Below, in pieces: positions 1-10,043 of a DNA stretch of 64,000 nt (position 1 is its first letter; each line of letters starts with the position of its first letter). The DNA lies in the IMG/VR virus record IMGVR_UViG_3300031963_000006, positions 124,001-188,000 of that record; one strand, given 5' to 3'. Below the pieces are notes generated by a model. It was not told the DNA's origin. It did not search any database and saw only the letters and a list, made by a program, of their open reading frames with translations. The position numbers and the translations under genes were made by a program. This DNA comes from a virus.

Positions 1-1
1 T

Positions 2-2236
2 GTTGATAGTACCATGTACCAACAATATACCACTACGGCAACTTCTTATTACATTCGTGGAGATATTGGAGATACCACTGGAATTGGTACAGTTGCGGCA
101 GGTGCGTTTATAAGTGGGTTAAGAGTGAGTGATAATAACTGGTTTACAAGACAATTTTGGGAAAGATGGACAGGAGGATATTTCTACAACCCTGAAGTTG
201 AAGGTTCTTTTTTACTTGGATGTAAGTCAGCATATCCCGACGGTGATAATGACCCAAATGATTTTGATAGTTTTAATCAACCTACTAATACTAGAAACAG
301 AGGTTATTTTAAAGATGAAGTTGTTGAAGGTGCGGGGGTTATGTATTTAGATGCTAGTGAATATCAACCTGCGCATGTTGGAAATAATACCATATGTCTG
401 GCCGGAAATGTTACGTCAGGGTATCTTTCTTATTCTTATCGTTCATACAATTCATCAGTTCCTACGTATTCAATTAACATAAACATGAACAATTCACAAA
501 GAATTGTCATGAGGAGTGATAGGTTACCAACAAGCAGTTCTGAACAAATAAATGGTAGTTTTTCTTACGCATTACACGCCAATCAAAATTTCACATTATT
601 TGAAGTTAATGATGATGGATATGTGCAGTCTTCAGGTATTGGAAGTGGAGAAGGGGGTCCAAGTGAAGTGGATGTTAGTGGTAATCCTACTTTATCAGGT
701 GCTGGAGATACTTTTAGCTGTGATGGTATAATACCATTAGAATGTTATCAGTATGATGAAAATACTGGTATGGTAACAGTCGCTCCGGCTGGAGACGATT
801 GTTATTATAATAATGACCAACCCGGAAAACAAAAAATTGTAGTAAATGGATGTTACGTGTTGGTTACAACACCAATGTTAAGTATTCCATTGGATTCAAA
901 ATTAATTTTTGAATGGGCGGCTAGAGTTAGACTAGGATTTGCCGCTTGTAGAAATATTTTTGGTCTTATTTTTACTAATTATTGGGTTAATGGTACTTTA
1001 TTTATGTTCCCTTTCGGTAATAGAATACAATATACATCACCGCCTTCTAATTCACCATATCCTTGTATTTGTCCTGATGTTGCATTTGTAGACCATATAA
1101 CCAACAATGTTTATTATAGGTCGGCTCCGTATAGGTACAATGTACCACCACTTAGTACCGGGTTTATAGGTAAAGATAGTCCTATTAATAATGGCGAAGG
1201 TGGTCCCGGAAGTGGTACATTTAAAAACAAACCTAATTATAAGAATTTATTATTTCCGACGACAGTAATGGATTTAGGACCAAGAACATTATATACTACA
1301 GAATTAGTTTTAGACGACAGTTATTTAGGATATGTCATGGATAGATTATCAACAACCTCTTACCAAGACACCTCTGACCTTTTGAATCAATTTATAATGT
1401 CTCGATTATTATCGCAGTCTTTGATTGGTGAAATTATATCTTCTTTAGGTGGGCCAGCGACCGATATTGTGAGAAGACTGTTCTCAAGAGGTTATAATAA
1501 GGTAGACGGAGACTACGCTCAAATGGTCGCAATAAATTCACAAATAGGTGTTTTTCCATACGATACTGATGAATATTTAACACCTGAACCTACAGAGGTA
1601 CCAGCGGCACCACAAGGATATGTTTATACAAATCCAAGTAGTTCTAAGTATAATGTTTTTGGAGTTTTTTATAAACAGAATTTTGAACTAAGAGATTGGT
1701 TGTCACCACACAGACTCTTGACAACCCCTGATGGATTAACGGCCAATCCATGTGTTTTTGAGGATTACCCAATTTTTACACAAACAGTACCTTTTTATCA
1801 GTGGTATACTATAGAAAATAGAGGTAGAGACGAAACTCCTAACCCTGACAGTATTTTTGGTGACCAAAGGAATGATTGGTGGACCCCCCAAATTATTGAC
1901 GGTCCCGATACTTTTTTCACATCATATTATCAAGGGATGGATAGATTAAATTCAGGTTTCATGCAACCCGCGGACGGCTCAATTTATTCATTCCACGGAG
2001 GGTTTTTATATAATGTAACTGCGGGACAAATTGACGCAAACCCACCAACGGGGGCGGGACTACCAATTTACCAAGTTGAATTTAAAGTTGATTTTAAACC
2101 AACTAATGAGGTATATACTGGTAGAATTATGACACCATCTGGACCTTATTATTTTTATTTTGGATTAAATAGAGGTAAAAGTGCTTTTGATAGGTTTTTA
2201 ACTAAATGGATAAGAAGTGATGTATTTGAAATTTAA
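2..2236 (+). CDS. Large virion structural protein, 5' end probably cut by window
   Basis: At least 740 residues. The first ATG is at 14, but the frame stays open to the left edge and no ribosome site or promoter precedes that ATG, so the gene probably starts upstream of the window. The protein is rich in Gly, Asn, Ser, Tyr and Thr with many short beta-type stretches and no membrane segment, as is usual for tail or baseplate proteins. A Gly/Pro-rich linker lies near residues 385-405. No family is recognised. Its stop shares one base with the next ATG (TAATG), and it heads a run of nine large plus-strand proteins, which suggests an assembly role in the tail or baseplate. The structural role is inferred from context only. 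Confidence 0.8.
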   Translation, partial: VDSTMYQQYTTTATSYYIRGDIGDTTGIGTVAAGAFISGLRVSDNNWFTRQFWERWTGGYFYNPEVEGSFLLGCKSAYPDGDNDPNDFDSFNQPTNTRNRGYFKDEVVEGAGVMYLDASEYQPAHVGNNTICLAGNVTSGYLSYSYRSYNSSVPTYSININMNNSQRIVMRSDRLPTSSSEQINGSFSYALHANQNFTLFEVNDDGYVQSSGIGSGEGGPSEVDVSGNPTLSGAGDTFSCDGIIPLECYQYDENTGMVTVAPAGDDCYYNNDQPGKQKIVVNGCYVLVTTPMLSIPLDSKLIFEWAARVRLGFAACRNIFGLIFTNYWVNGTLFMFPFGNRIQYTSPPSNSPYPCICPDVAFVDHITNNVYYRSAPYRYNVPPLSTGFIGKDSPINNGEGGPGSGTFKNKPNYKNLLFPTTVMDLGPRTLYTTELVLDDSYLGYVMDRLSTTSYQDTSDLLNQFIMSRLLSQSLIGEIISSLGGPATDIVRRLFSRGYNKVDGDYAQMVAINSQIGVFPYDTDEYLTPEPTEVPAAPQGYVYTNPSSSKYNVFGVFYKQNFELRDWLSPHRLLTTPDGLTANPCVFEDYPIFTQTVPFYQWYTIENRGRDETPNPDSIFGDQRNDWWTPQIIDGPDTFFTSYYQGMDRLNSGFMQPADGSIYSFHGGFLYNVTAGQIDANPPTGAGLPIYQVEFKVDFKPTNEVYTGRIMTPSGPYYFYFGLNRGKSAFDRFLTKWIRSDVFEI

Positions 2237-4029
2237 TGGGAAATAATAACGAAATAAGAATAATTTTAGGTTCACTAAGATACAAATCAGCGTCTAATGT
2301 TGATATGGCAATTAAAGTGCCATTTATTCAGACATCAAAATTAATTACGGAATACGATAAAAATATTGATTTAGATTTACAACAATTATTTGATGACGAA
2401 AGACAGAAATCTACAAAATTTAGACCGAGCTCAAAATTTTTATTTGTTTTCAAAAACTCATATACTGGTACTTCAACATATGAACCATTTAGAAATAACT
2501 TATATTATGTAAATGCCGAAAATGACGCAGCAATAGAGTGTACTATTGGTAACGCGGAATGGGCGGGATTTCCGCAGTACACTGAATTTGATTTCATAAG
2601 GACAGATTACGGAGCAACAGGATATACTCAACCAGACTCATCAAGTCCCCCAAATTACCACTTAAAATTTGAACCTCAAAGTGCTAGTTCTTACAATTGG
2701 AGTTTTTATATGAGTTATGCATTTGAGAATGATTATAATAAACCTTTAAGTGCGGTTTTATTAGATAGAGGAATAAAATACACTTTAAATTGGACCGCTC
2801 AAGATGGGATACCTTTTGTTGTTAGACTTTCAGATGATGGAGGTAAAGATATTGTATCTTTTGTTTCTCCTTTAAAACATGGTATTAGGGTCGGAGAGTT
2901 TGTAAAATTAGATTTTAGTTATGGAACTAGTACTGGACCCACCGATACGTTCCAAGTTTATTCTTTAGGTGACGGAACATTCGAAAGTGATTTATATATT
3001 TTTAATCTTTTGAATCCTGGTTTTTTAGGAACTACTTTTATTGATGGTACTATCGGGACGGCAAAAAGAGTTGTTATCGATACAAATTTAACTGAAACAA
3101 CCTCTAAATATTATGTGAGAAGAAACAAAATTTTGACTAACCCCCAAAATGCTATTATGTCTAAAGCGGCCTTCGAACAAAACATATTTAAGGATAATAG
3201 AAAATTAGAAAGGTCGTCCCTTACTCCAAATGCTATACGAAGGTTTTCAATAAAAGAAGGTTCTCAATCATACACACTTAGTTTTAATGAGGATTTGGAT
3301 TTATTGAATTTAATAGACAATCAAAAAAGACCCGTTACCGAATTATTTTACACAGTTATTTGGAGAGGTTATTTTGGATGGATGAATGATTTGAAACTAG
3401 GTTATGAGTTTAATCTACCCTTAGACCCTATTACAAAATTACCAACAAGTTGGTGGTCCTCACCAAATTCTGACTCAAATTTGAGTAGTAGTCAATATTT
3501 TAATTTGGCGCCATATGGAACAAATCCAGTCGGTATACCCTATCAATTTTTTTATGTAAATGTATTACAATCTGGAGATACTATTGACGGAGATTTATGT
3601 GAATGGAATGACTACGAACAAAGTGAAAGAGTTATCTCTGACATATATCATAAATTAACATTTAATCAAAATAATTTTTCAGTTTCAGTTTTTGTTGACG
3701 ACGAAAATTATTATTACCCTGGGTATTATTATAGACCACTTCATCCAATCACAATACGAGCTTTTTCAGACTATATTGAAGAAAGTGAGTCAACTAATGT
3801 GGAGGGAATTCCTAACTGGGCATATTTTTCCGAAAATAGAAATTTATTCATTTGGAGAGACATATATACATATGGTTATATAGATTCAGATGGAATTGGA
3901 GTAGACCAACCATTTTTAAATGGAAAACACCACCCATTTAAAAATATAATTTTTAGATTGATACCTGAAGGTACTAACTATTTACTATTAAATAACGTAG
4001 CTGACCCAATAACTGACCCCTGTGAATAA
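2236..4029 (+). CDS. Virion structural protein, unknown family (tail/baseplate operon)
   Basis: 597 residues, ATG overlapping the previous stop by one base. The N-terminal 100 residues contain charged and Lys/Asp-rich segments, followed by long Tyr/Asn/Ser-rich beta-type sequence to the end; no signal peptide, membrane segment or catalytic motif is visible. No family is recognised. Its last 8 bases overlap the next gene. Position between other large Gly/Asn/Tyr-rich proteins suggests a tail or baseplate component. That it is a real gene is clear from length and tight coupling; its role is inferred. Confidence 0.82.
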   Translation: MGNNNEIRIILGSLRYKSASNVDMAIKVPFIQTSKLITEYDKNIDLDLQQLFDDERQKSTKFRPSSKFLFVFKNSYTGTSTYEPFRNNLYYVNAENDAAIECTIGNAEWAGFPQYTEFDFIRTDYGATGYTQPDSSSPPNYHLKFEPQSASSYNWSFYMSYAFENDYNKPLSAVLLDRGIKYTLNWTAQDGIPFVVRLSDDGGKDIVSFVSPLKHGIRVGEFVKLDFSYGTSTGPTDTFQVYSLGDGTFESDLYIFNLLNPGFLGTTFIDGTIGTAKRVVIDTNLTETTSKYYVRRNKILTNPQNAIMSKAAFEQNIFKDNRKLERSSLTPNAIRRFSIKEGSQSYTLSFNEDLDLLNLIDNQKRPVTELFYTVIWRGYFGWMNDLKLGYEFNLPLDPITKLPTSWWSSPNSDSNLSSSQYFNLAPYGTNPVGIPYQFFYVNVLQSGDTIDGDLCEWNDYEQSERVISDIYHKLTFNQNNFSVSVFVDDENYYYPGYYYRPLHPITIRAFSDYIEESESTNVEGIPNWAYFSENRNLFIWRDIYTYGYIDSDGIGVDQPFLNGKHHPFKNIIFRLIPEGTNYLLLNNVADPITDPCE

Positions 4030-4837
4030 TAGTTATAGATTCATATTATCCGATAATAACCAATCAATTGATATACCAATTGAAATTAAATGGGATTTTA
4101 ATGGTCATACCGATAGTATTGAAATTTACGAAGATGAGGTTATTGAAGAAATCATCGGACTACCTAAAGATTATGAAATATCAAGATTTGCTCACGATTA
4201 TTATGGTACTGAGAATCAAAGCTCAATAGAGTATCAATTCTATTTTTTTAATGGAACTTCGGTTGACATACCAACCTCGGTGGACACCGATTGGGTAATG
4301 AGTTATCAACAGGCAGGATTCTCAATCGAAGAATTATATTATCAAACTAGACCTGTGGTAAAATCATTTTTTAAGGTTGATTTTTATGACAGTACGGATA
4401 ACTTAACACAAAAAAATTATTTTACTATCATTTTACCTACAAATTCTGTAAAAAGGGAAACAGTTATTTTAAATTCTATTTTAGGAACAACCGCTGACGT
4501 AATCACTCCAAATTTTGTGTTAGATTATGTTTTCGATAAGGAAGGATTTTTTATCTATTGGTTAAGAGATAAAAATATTCTAAACTTGACTGAGTTTTAT
4601 ATGAGTATAAAATTTTTTGATGCTAAAAATGGAGTATTTGTCAGAATGATGACAATACCTCAATCTCAATTAACAGGAATGAAGTTTTTGTTTGACCAAG
4701 AGTTGTATTTTTATAGAAAGGTTGTATTAGATTATACAAATTTTACTTATAAACTTTACGATTTAATAAGTAATTCCAGAATTGCTAATGGAACTCCATT
4801 CATGTGGTATGAATATGTAAATCCCCCAAAAGTATAA
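4022..4837 (+). CDS. Putative structural protein, unknown family
   Basis: 271 residues, beginning inside the end of the previous gene (8-base overlap) and sharing the A of its stop with the next ATG. The first 60 residues are acidic (several Asp/Glu pairs), the rest is aromatic and beta-rich. No motif or known family is recognised and there is no membrane segment. The compact coupling on both sides implies co-translation with the neighbouring tail/baseplate proteins. Probably a smaller subunit of the same assembly; this is inferred. Confidence 0.8.
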   Translation: MNNSYRFILSDNNQSIDIPIEIKWDFNGHTDSIEIYEDEVIEEIIGLPKDYEISRFAHDYYGTENQSSIEYQFYFFNGTSVDIPTSVDTDWVMSYQQAGFSIEELYYQTRPVVKSFFKVDFYDSTDNLTQKNYFTIILPTNSVKRETVILNSILGTTADVITPNFVLDYVFDKEGFFIYWLRDKNILNLTEFYMSIKFFDAKNGVFVRMMTIPQSQLTGMKFLFDQELYFYRKVVLDYTNFTYKLYDLISNSRIANGTPFMWYEYVNPPKV

Positions 4838-6012
4838 TGCAAGATAGAACTTATTACATAAGAATTTCTCCTGAAGTTATTACTAATGATATTTTTGGGA
4901 TACCATATGTTGAGGATGGATATTCTAATATTATACCATTTGACCCTTGTTGTAATATAAATATTGAAACTACCGGTGTCACTACTGGAACTGCATTTGT
5001 TTATTCATCTATGACCGAAATTTTGTCAGGAGGGACAAACGGAGATTCATTATTGACTGATTTAACTATACCTATTTTTTTAAGTGAAAATACCGTTGAT
5101 GTCGGATACTATTCTGTTTTTGATGGTGCTATAACTCAAAAAGATACAATGTTAAATTTTTTATTTACAGGTGATACATCTACCCCTAACACTGTATATT
5201 TTTTTAATACTTCAGATAAAGAATTTAAAAAATACTTAGAATTTTCTAATTATTATGTTGATTGGGGTGACGGAAGTTCTATACTGACTGTGACAACGGT
5301 ATCACCCAATTATTATACGCATAATTACTCTTCAAATGGTACTTACACAATATCTATGTCAGGTTTGAGTCCATGGGGTTATAATGTTATAAAAAAAGAT
5401 ATTACAATACCTATTACTGATATTATTATTAGTGACCCATATGGTACCGCTTATTTTATTCCTGCAGCAGGTAGTTGGTCAGCGACACCAATTCAGTATA
5501 ATTATATTTTTTCAGGAGATGCGATTTGTGAAACAACTGTACCTTGTTGTGAGTTCACATCAATTCCTTTTGTTGTTACAGGATATACTCAATCAACTTT
5601 GAATGATTTAACACAATACGGACCAAAAGGTAACCCTAGTAGATTAGCGGGTAAGTTTAAACCAGATGTTTTTGTTACTGGTTCGTCAGGTGCTCAAGGG
5701 ATAGTTTATTCCCCAACTCCGAATTCATTATTTACGGCATATACGGTAAATGACATTGACTATTATGATTATGCTGACGGTACTACAATATTCGTAGTTC
5801 AATCATCAGGGTGTTCCGATTTGGTTTGTTCTGCCATAACTAAGAATGAAGTTTTATTAAATGTTGTATTTGAACCTGAGGTACAGAGTAACATTTTTAT
5901 TGAAAGAGGTAAAAATTCTGCATTAGAAAGAATCCAAAGATTGGGTGAGATTGACAATATGGGTGACTTAGTTAATTATGGGTATGGATTCTTTAATATC
6001 GTAGAAATATAA
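4837..6012 (+). CDS. Structural protein with PKD-like beta-sandwich domain
   Basis: 391 residues. Around residues 135-190 a PKD-type signature can be read: VDWGDGS, then a Tyr-Thr-His-Asn-Tyr strand, then GTYTISM. PKD domains are Ig-like folds common in surface-exposed proteins and occur in phage tail proteins. Cysteine pairs occur near residues 33-34 and 230-240. The C-terminus is helical and charged. The gene is joined to its upstream neighbour by TAATG; a 48-base gap with a TATTTAT motif follows, so a transcription unit boundary may lie there. Likely a virion surface or baseplate-peripheral protein. Confidence 0.8.
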   Translation: MQDRTYYIRISPEVITNDIFGIPYVEDGYSNIIPFDPCCNINIETTGVTTGTAFVYSSMTEILSGGTNGDSLLTDLTIPIFLSENTVDVGYYSVFDGAITQKDTMLNFLFTGDTSTPNTVYFFNTSDKEFKKYLEFSNYYVDWGDGSSILTVTTVSPNYYTHNYSSNGTYTISMSGLSPWGYNVIKKDITIPITDIIISDPYGTAYFIPAAGSWSATPIQYNYIFSGDAICETTVPCCEFTSIPFVVTGYTQSTLNDLTQYGPKGNPSRLAGKFKPDVFVTGSSGAQGIVYSPTPNSLFTAYTVNDIDYYDYADGTTIFVVQSSGCSDLVCSAITKNEVLLNVVFEPEVQSNIFIERGKNSALERIQRLGEIDNMGDLVNYGYGFFNIVEI

Positions 6013-6025
6013 AACACAAAAAAAG

Positions 6026-6036
6026 GTATTTATAAT
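6026..6036 (+). promoter_or_regulatory. Late-type promoter motif GTATTTATAAT
   Basis: One copy of the oriented RATATTTATNA motif found upstream of many genes here. It lies in the only sizeable gap (48 bases) of the first tail run, 24 bases before the ATG at 6061. Assignment as a promoter rests on recurrence and position. Confidence 0.5.
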
Positions 6037-6060
6037 AAAGTTTAATAATTTTCTAATAAA

Positions 6061-6969
6061 ATGGCTACAGGTACTTATGGAACTATACGACCCGCGGATG
6101 TCTCACCAGAAGACGTTGAAATAATTTTGAATTATACACCGTCAAGAGATGAAACGAGTAACTTTCTTTTAACTAAATTAGATGCTCCGTCCATACTGAG
6201 ACCGTATTTTAATAATGCGAATACTGGTGGAAATCCTGATGTCGAAATTTTGGGTGGTTTATATAATTTAAAACTACCGGCAGATGTGTTTAATCGTATT
6301 GGGATTTATACTTTAATGGTTAGACCTGCTCAAATAAGAACAACAATTTTAGATTGCGGTGTGTTATCCGCTTTACCAAACGTAAGAGGACTTGTTATTG
6401 ATTTGAATTCGGTCCCATCACAATATAGGAACAAATTTATAAATCAGGGTCTTGTTGGATTTAGAGTTGAATATTTAAATTCAGATGGAACTAAAATACC
6501 TAATTTTTTTAGAATTATAACTTCTTCATTCTTTTGTGAACCAGTTGTTCAAAATCTAACTAATACATCGGCAAAGGCGATTAGATATCGATATACCGAT
6601 AATAACACAAATATAATTTTTTGTACATTATCACCTTCTTCATCACCATCTAACAAACCAAACGCGATACCTTACATAGGACAACCAAATCAAGATATAA
6701 TAATCACAAATACATTTTTTAACCCAATAACCCTTGATATTGAGATTGCCGAACATGATTTCTCAACTATAGCAATTGCACTATTTGGAAATCAAACCAA
6801 GTCAATTGATGACGGAATTTATACAATGTACGACACTCAAAATAACATTTACAGACAATATAATTTATACGAAGTTAGAGACCAATTTAATAATTTATTA
6901 TATGAAGTTAGACAAGATAGAGGTAACAATATCGACTTCAGTAAGAACTTTACAAATATAATTTCTTAA
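6061..6969 (+). CDS. Putative baseplate/tail protein, unknown family
   Basis: 302 residues starting MATGTYGTIRPADVSPED. It has mixed alpha/beta character and no membrane segment. The middle is Ser/Pro-rich (around residues 198-210). The C-terminal 60 residues are Tyr/Asn/Asp-rich. No named family can be assigned. It is the first gene behind a TATTTAT motif, and its stop overlaps the ATG of the gpI-like gene by one base, so both are probably made together and may interact in the baseplate. The role is inferred from this pairing. Confidence 0.8.
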   Translation: MATGTYGTIRPADVSPEDVEIILNYTPSRDETSNFLLTKLDAPSILRPYFNNANTGGNPDVEILGGLYNLKLPADVFNRIGIYTLMVRPAQIRTTILDCGVLSALPNVRGLVIDLNSVPSQYRNKFINQGLVGFRVEYLNSDGTKIPNFFRIITSSFFCEPVVQNLTNTSAKAIRYRYTDNNTNIIFCTLSPSSSPSNKPNAIPYIGQPNQDIIITNTFFNPITLDIEIAEHDFSTIAIALFGNQTKSIDDGIYTMYDTQNNIYRQYNLYEVRDQFNNLLYEVRQDRGNNIDFSKNFTNIIS

Positions 6970-9900
6970 TGGCGATAAAAAAATTTATCTGTCCGCCGAC
7001 ACCGGCATCGGGCAGTGGGACATTCTCAGATGATTTAGTTGGATTTCAATTAGTCCAAGGAGGAGGTCTTACGCAAGGTAACTTTCAATTTACAAATGCT
7101 GTTACAGAAAAAGTAGATAGAACATTTTACACAGGTGTTTTTTCAGACCCAATCAATTTAGAAAATTTGGGTATCGTAACCGTAGAACAGTCCAAATTAA
7201 TTTTTGAGAATAATTTTAAAGTATATCCAAATTTTGATTTAACTCAGATAAATAATTTTGTTCAATACGGGTCAATGTCGAAAAGAATTTCTACATCCGT
7301 TACAAAAATTATTAGTTATTTCCCTGCAGCAATTGAATCCCACAAAATGGGTTTAAATTATAAAACAGGGGCGACGGCTACAAATATTGTGTATGATATA
7401 GTTCAGGAAATAACAACATTTAATTTAGATATAGCAAGATTAAGAAATCCATTTGATGTTGATTTTACAGTAAATTCGACAAGAAACCTTTCACTCAAAG
7501 ATATTGAAGTTTCTAGTTTAAGAAATTTAACAGTGGAATTTTCCAAATTTTCATTATATTACGAAGGAGAAGGTTATGAACTATCAAGTATTGTACCTAC
7601 CAACTCTTTAACTAGCGGTATTTTAACTGTAACCGTTAAAGGAAATCCATTCTCAGGAGAAAGTGTTGTTTATAATACTTTGGTTATTAGACCAAATGAT
7701 TATGAAGTTAATAAAGTTTACAATGAGGATTTTGATGAGGTTGAGAATTTCTTATTAAATAGAAATCAAACTCCAAAATATACTTGTTCGTTTAGAAGTC
7801 CAAAAGAGGCGGATGACGGAACTTTCTTCATAACAAATGTAACTGCAACATGGCCCTCAAACGGAGTATGGAATTTAGATATCTATACTGCGAATTTTGA
7901 TAACTATTTGGTTCAATTAGATGAAATAAGTCAAAATTTTGACTCATTTAAATCAAACTTAATATCCCGTTTTTTAACCACAGGTGCCTTCAAAGACTTT
8001 GATACGATAGGTCAAAAAATGGAAAAGGTTTTACAAATTTATGGACGTAGTTTTGATGAAACAAATATGTTCATAAATGCGTTGGCCTTTATGAATTCTG
8101 TAAATTATACAGTTAAGAATGATATACCATCACAACTTTTAAAAAATTTAGCTCAAACTTTAGGTTGGGCAACGAATATATCTCCGATAACAAATGAGGA
8201 CTTTTTATCATCTGTTTTTGGACAAAAAAATAGTGGTCCGTCTGACTTCACGGGAGTTGCGGTAAAATCAACTCCAGATGAATTAAATTATCAATATTAT
8301 AGAAACTTAGTATTAAATTCTGCTTATTTATTTAAATCAAAAGGAACTAGAAAGTCAATTGAGAATTTATTAAGATTAATTGGGGCACCTGATGCTTTGG
8401 TTGAATTTAATGAATATGTGTATGTAGCGGACCAAAAAATAAATATGTCCCAATTTAACACACAATACCTACAAATATCAGGGGGGACATATATTAATGA
8501 AACTGCGGTTTTAGACCCAACAAATGTCTTTTCTATTTTTGGAACAACTTATACGGGTTACACAACATCATTAGTCATTAAGGATGTTAATGTGTTAAGA
8601 GAAGAGTATCCAATGGATGATGAAGGGTATCCAACAACTCCCGAGGACAATGAAAATTTCTATTTTCAAATAGGTTCGGGTTGGTTTGAATCAACACCAC
8701 AACATAGGTCACCTGAGCAAGTTGATTTAACAAATAGTGTTTTTACGGGACAGAATCCAAATTATCAAACATCATTAACTCCATTCACATATGGTCAAAT
8801 TTATTTGAATCGATTCAGAAATTTCCCATTTATGAACTTGGGGTACGAATTAACATCGATTGTTGATAATAATAAAAGTTGGACTAATGATGAAGTTGGA
8901 CAAAGAGTAAACATTGATGGGTCTTTTAACGCTCGATATGTTGTTGAGGATGACAGACTTGTTTTGAATGTGAAAAACATTGATGTATTTTTAAATCCAG
9001 GACAGGCCTTGTTATATGATGTTTGGTATATGTCAAGACAATACAATTATCCTATACCGAATCAAGGATTATTTTATCAAAGACCAACAAGGTGTAATCC
9101 AAATCCAAACATCGAATACCCATATAGAGGTGGAGTCGATTGGACAGAGATAAATCCTCAACCAAAAAGAAAATCGTTTTTTGAATTTGCTCAAACATTT
9201 TGGCACAACACTATAAATGTTAGAAATAGACAATTCCAAACCGACGGTAAAACTGGAGGTTATCCAACTTTACAGTCAATATTTTGGAAATATTTAAATT
9301 CAAATAAAACAACTGACACGTCTAGATATAACGGAGAACCATGTTCTCAAGTTTATTCTGATATTGACAATGGTATTGGGGTTACTAATAACAATTTCAA
9401 TTATCAAAACATGATTGAATATGTTAATGGTTTGGGTGACTATTGGATAAGACTAGTTGAACAAATGGTTCCCGCAACCACCATTTGGAATACTGGTGTT
9501 AAGTATGAAAATTCAATATTTCACAGACAAAAATTTGTTTGGAGAAGACAGGCGGGATGTAATTTGGTTCCTGCTAGATGTAACCCATGCTCAACAACTG
9601 CGTCAATATTTCCATACGATTGCGCTTCGTTTTCAACATCATGTCCAATTTATCCTTGGCAGGGTCAAATCCAAAATTTTAATGGTGTTTTAGGTAATGT
9701 TTTAACAAGTTATTTATCCTCTAATGGTTTGTTTTTAACTGATTGTCAACTTAACACTTTAATTACTACTTGGACAATTGAAATACTGATAGACAACCAA
9801 ATGCAATTTTATCAAGAATTTTTTACTGGTTATGGATATTCTTCTGTTGGTAGTACTCCTTCTGAGCAAGGATGGTTAAATATTTTAATAGATGGTTTAG

Positions 9901-10043
9901 ATAGTTTAGAAAATTTAGGATATAGTTATTATTTAACAAATAACGAGGAAGTGGTAGTATATAACTCTAATTGCTCGTTTAATGGACCTTTATCTAATAT
10001 AAAAATAAACGTTGGAATAAATTTTAATATAGTTTGTAGTTAA
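6969..10043 (+). CDS. Baseplate protein with P2 gpI-like region
   Basis: 1024 residues. Around residues 440-480 a helix-rich stretch reads YYRNLVLNSAYLFKSKGTRK followed by SIENLLRLIGAPD. The pattern 'kGT-x-x-x-(I/V)-x-x-LLRL-x-G' is what is seen in tail protein I (Tail_P2_I) of contractile-tail phages, a baseplate component. A helical section at about residues 320-400 precedes it. The rest is beta-rich, with a Cys-rich patch around residues 865-900. Joined to both neighbours by TAATG. If the match holds, the phage has a contractile (myovirus) or related baseplate. The fused N- and C-terminal parts make it far longer than gpI (about 180 residues). Confidence 0.7.
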   Translation: MAIKKFICPPTPASGSGTFSDDLVGFQLVQGGGLTQGNFQFTNAVTEKVDRTFYTGVFSDPINLENLGIVTVEQSKLIFENNFKVYPNFDLTQINNFVQYGSMSKRISTSVTKIISYFPAAIESHKMGLNYKTGATATNIVYDIVQEITTFNLDIARLRNPFDVDFTVNSTRNLSLKDIEVSSLRNLTVEFSKFSLYYEGEGYELSSIVPTNSLTSGILTVTVKGNPFSGESVVYNTLVIRPNDYEVNKVYNEDFDEVENFLLNRNQTPKYTCSFRSPKEADDGTFFITNVTATWPSNGVWNLDIYTANFDNYLVQLDEISQNFDSFKSNLISRFLTTGAFKDFDTIGQKMEKVLQIYGRSFDETNMFINALAFMNSVNYTVKNDIPSQLLKNLAQTLGWATNISPITNEDFLSSVFGQKNSGPSDFTGVAVKSTPDELNYQYYRNLVLNSAYLFKSKGTRKSIENLLRLIGAPDALVEFNEYVYVADQKINMSQFNTQYLQISGGTYINETAVLDPTNVFSIFGTTYTGYTTSLVIKDVNVLREEYPMDDEGYPTTPEDNENFYFQIGSGWFESTPQHRSPEQVDLTNSVFTGQNPNYQTSLTPFTYGQIYLNRFRNFPFMNLGYELTSIVDNNKSWTNDEVGQRVNIDGSFNARYVVEDDRLVLNVKNIDVFLNPGQALLYDVWYMSRQYNYPIPNQGLFYQRPTRCNPNPNIEYPYRGGVDWTEINPQPKRKSFFEFAQTFWHNTINVRNRQFQTDGKTGGYPTLQSIFWKYLNSNKTTDTSRYNGEPCSQVYSDIDNGIGVTNNNFNYQNMIEYVNGLGDYWIRLVEQMVPATTIWNTGVKYENSIFHRQKFVWRRQAGCNLVPARCNPCSTTASIFPYDCASFSTSCPIYPWQGQIQNFNGVLGNVLTSYLSSNGLFLTDCQLNTLITTWTIEILIDNQMQFYQEFFTGYGYSSVGSTPSEQGWLNILIDGLDSLENLGYSYYLTNNEEVVVYNSNCSFNGPLSNIKINVGINFNIVCS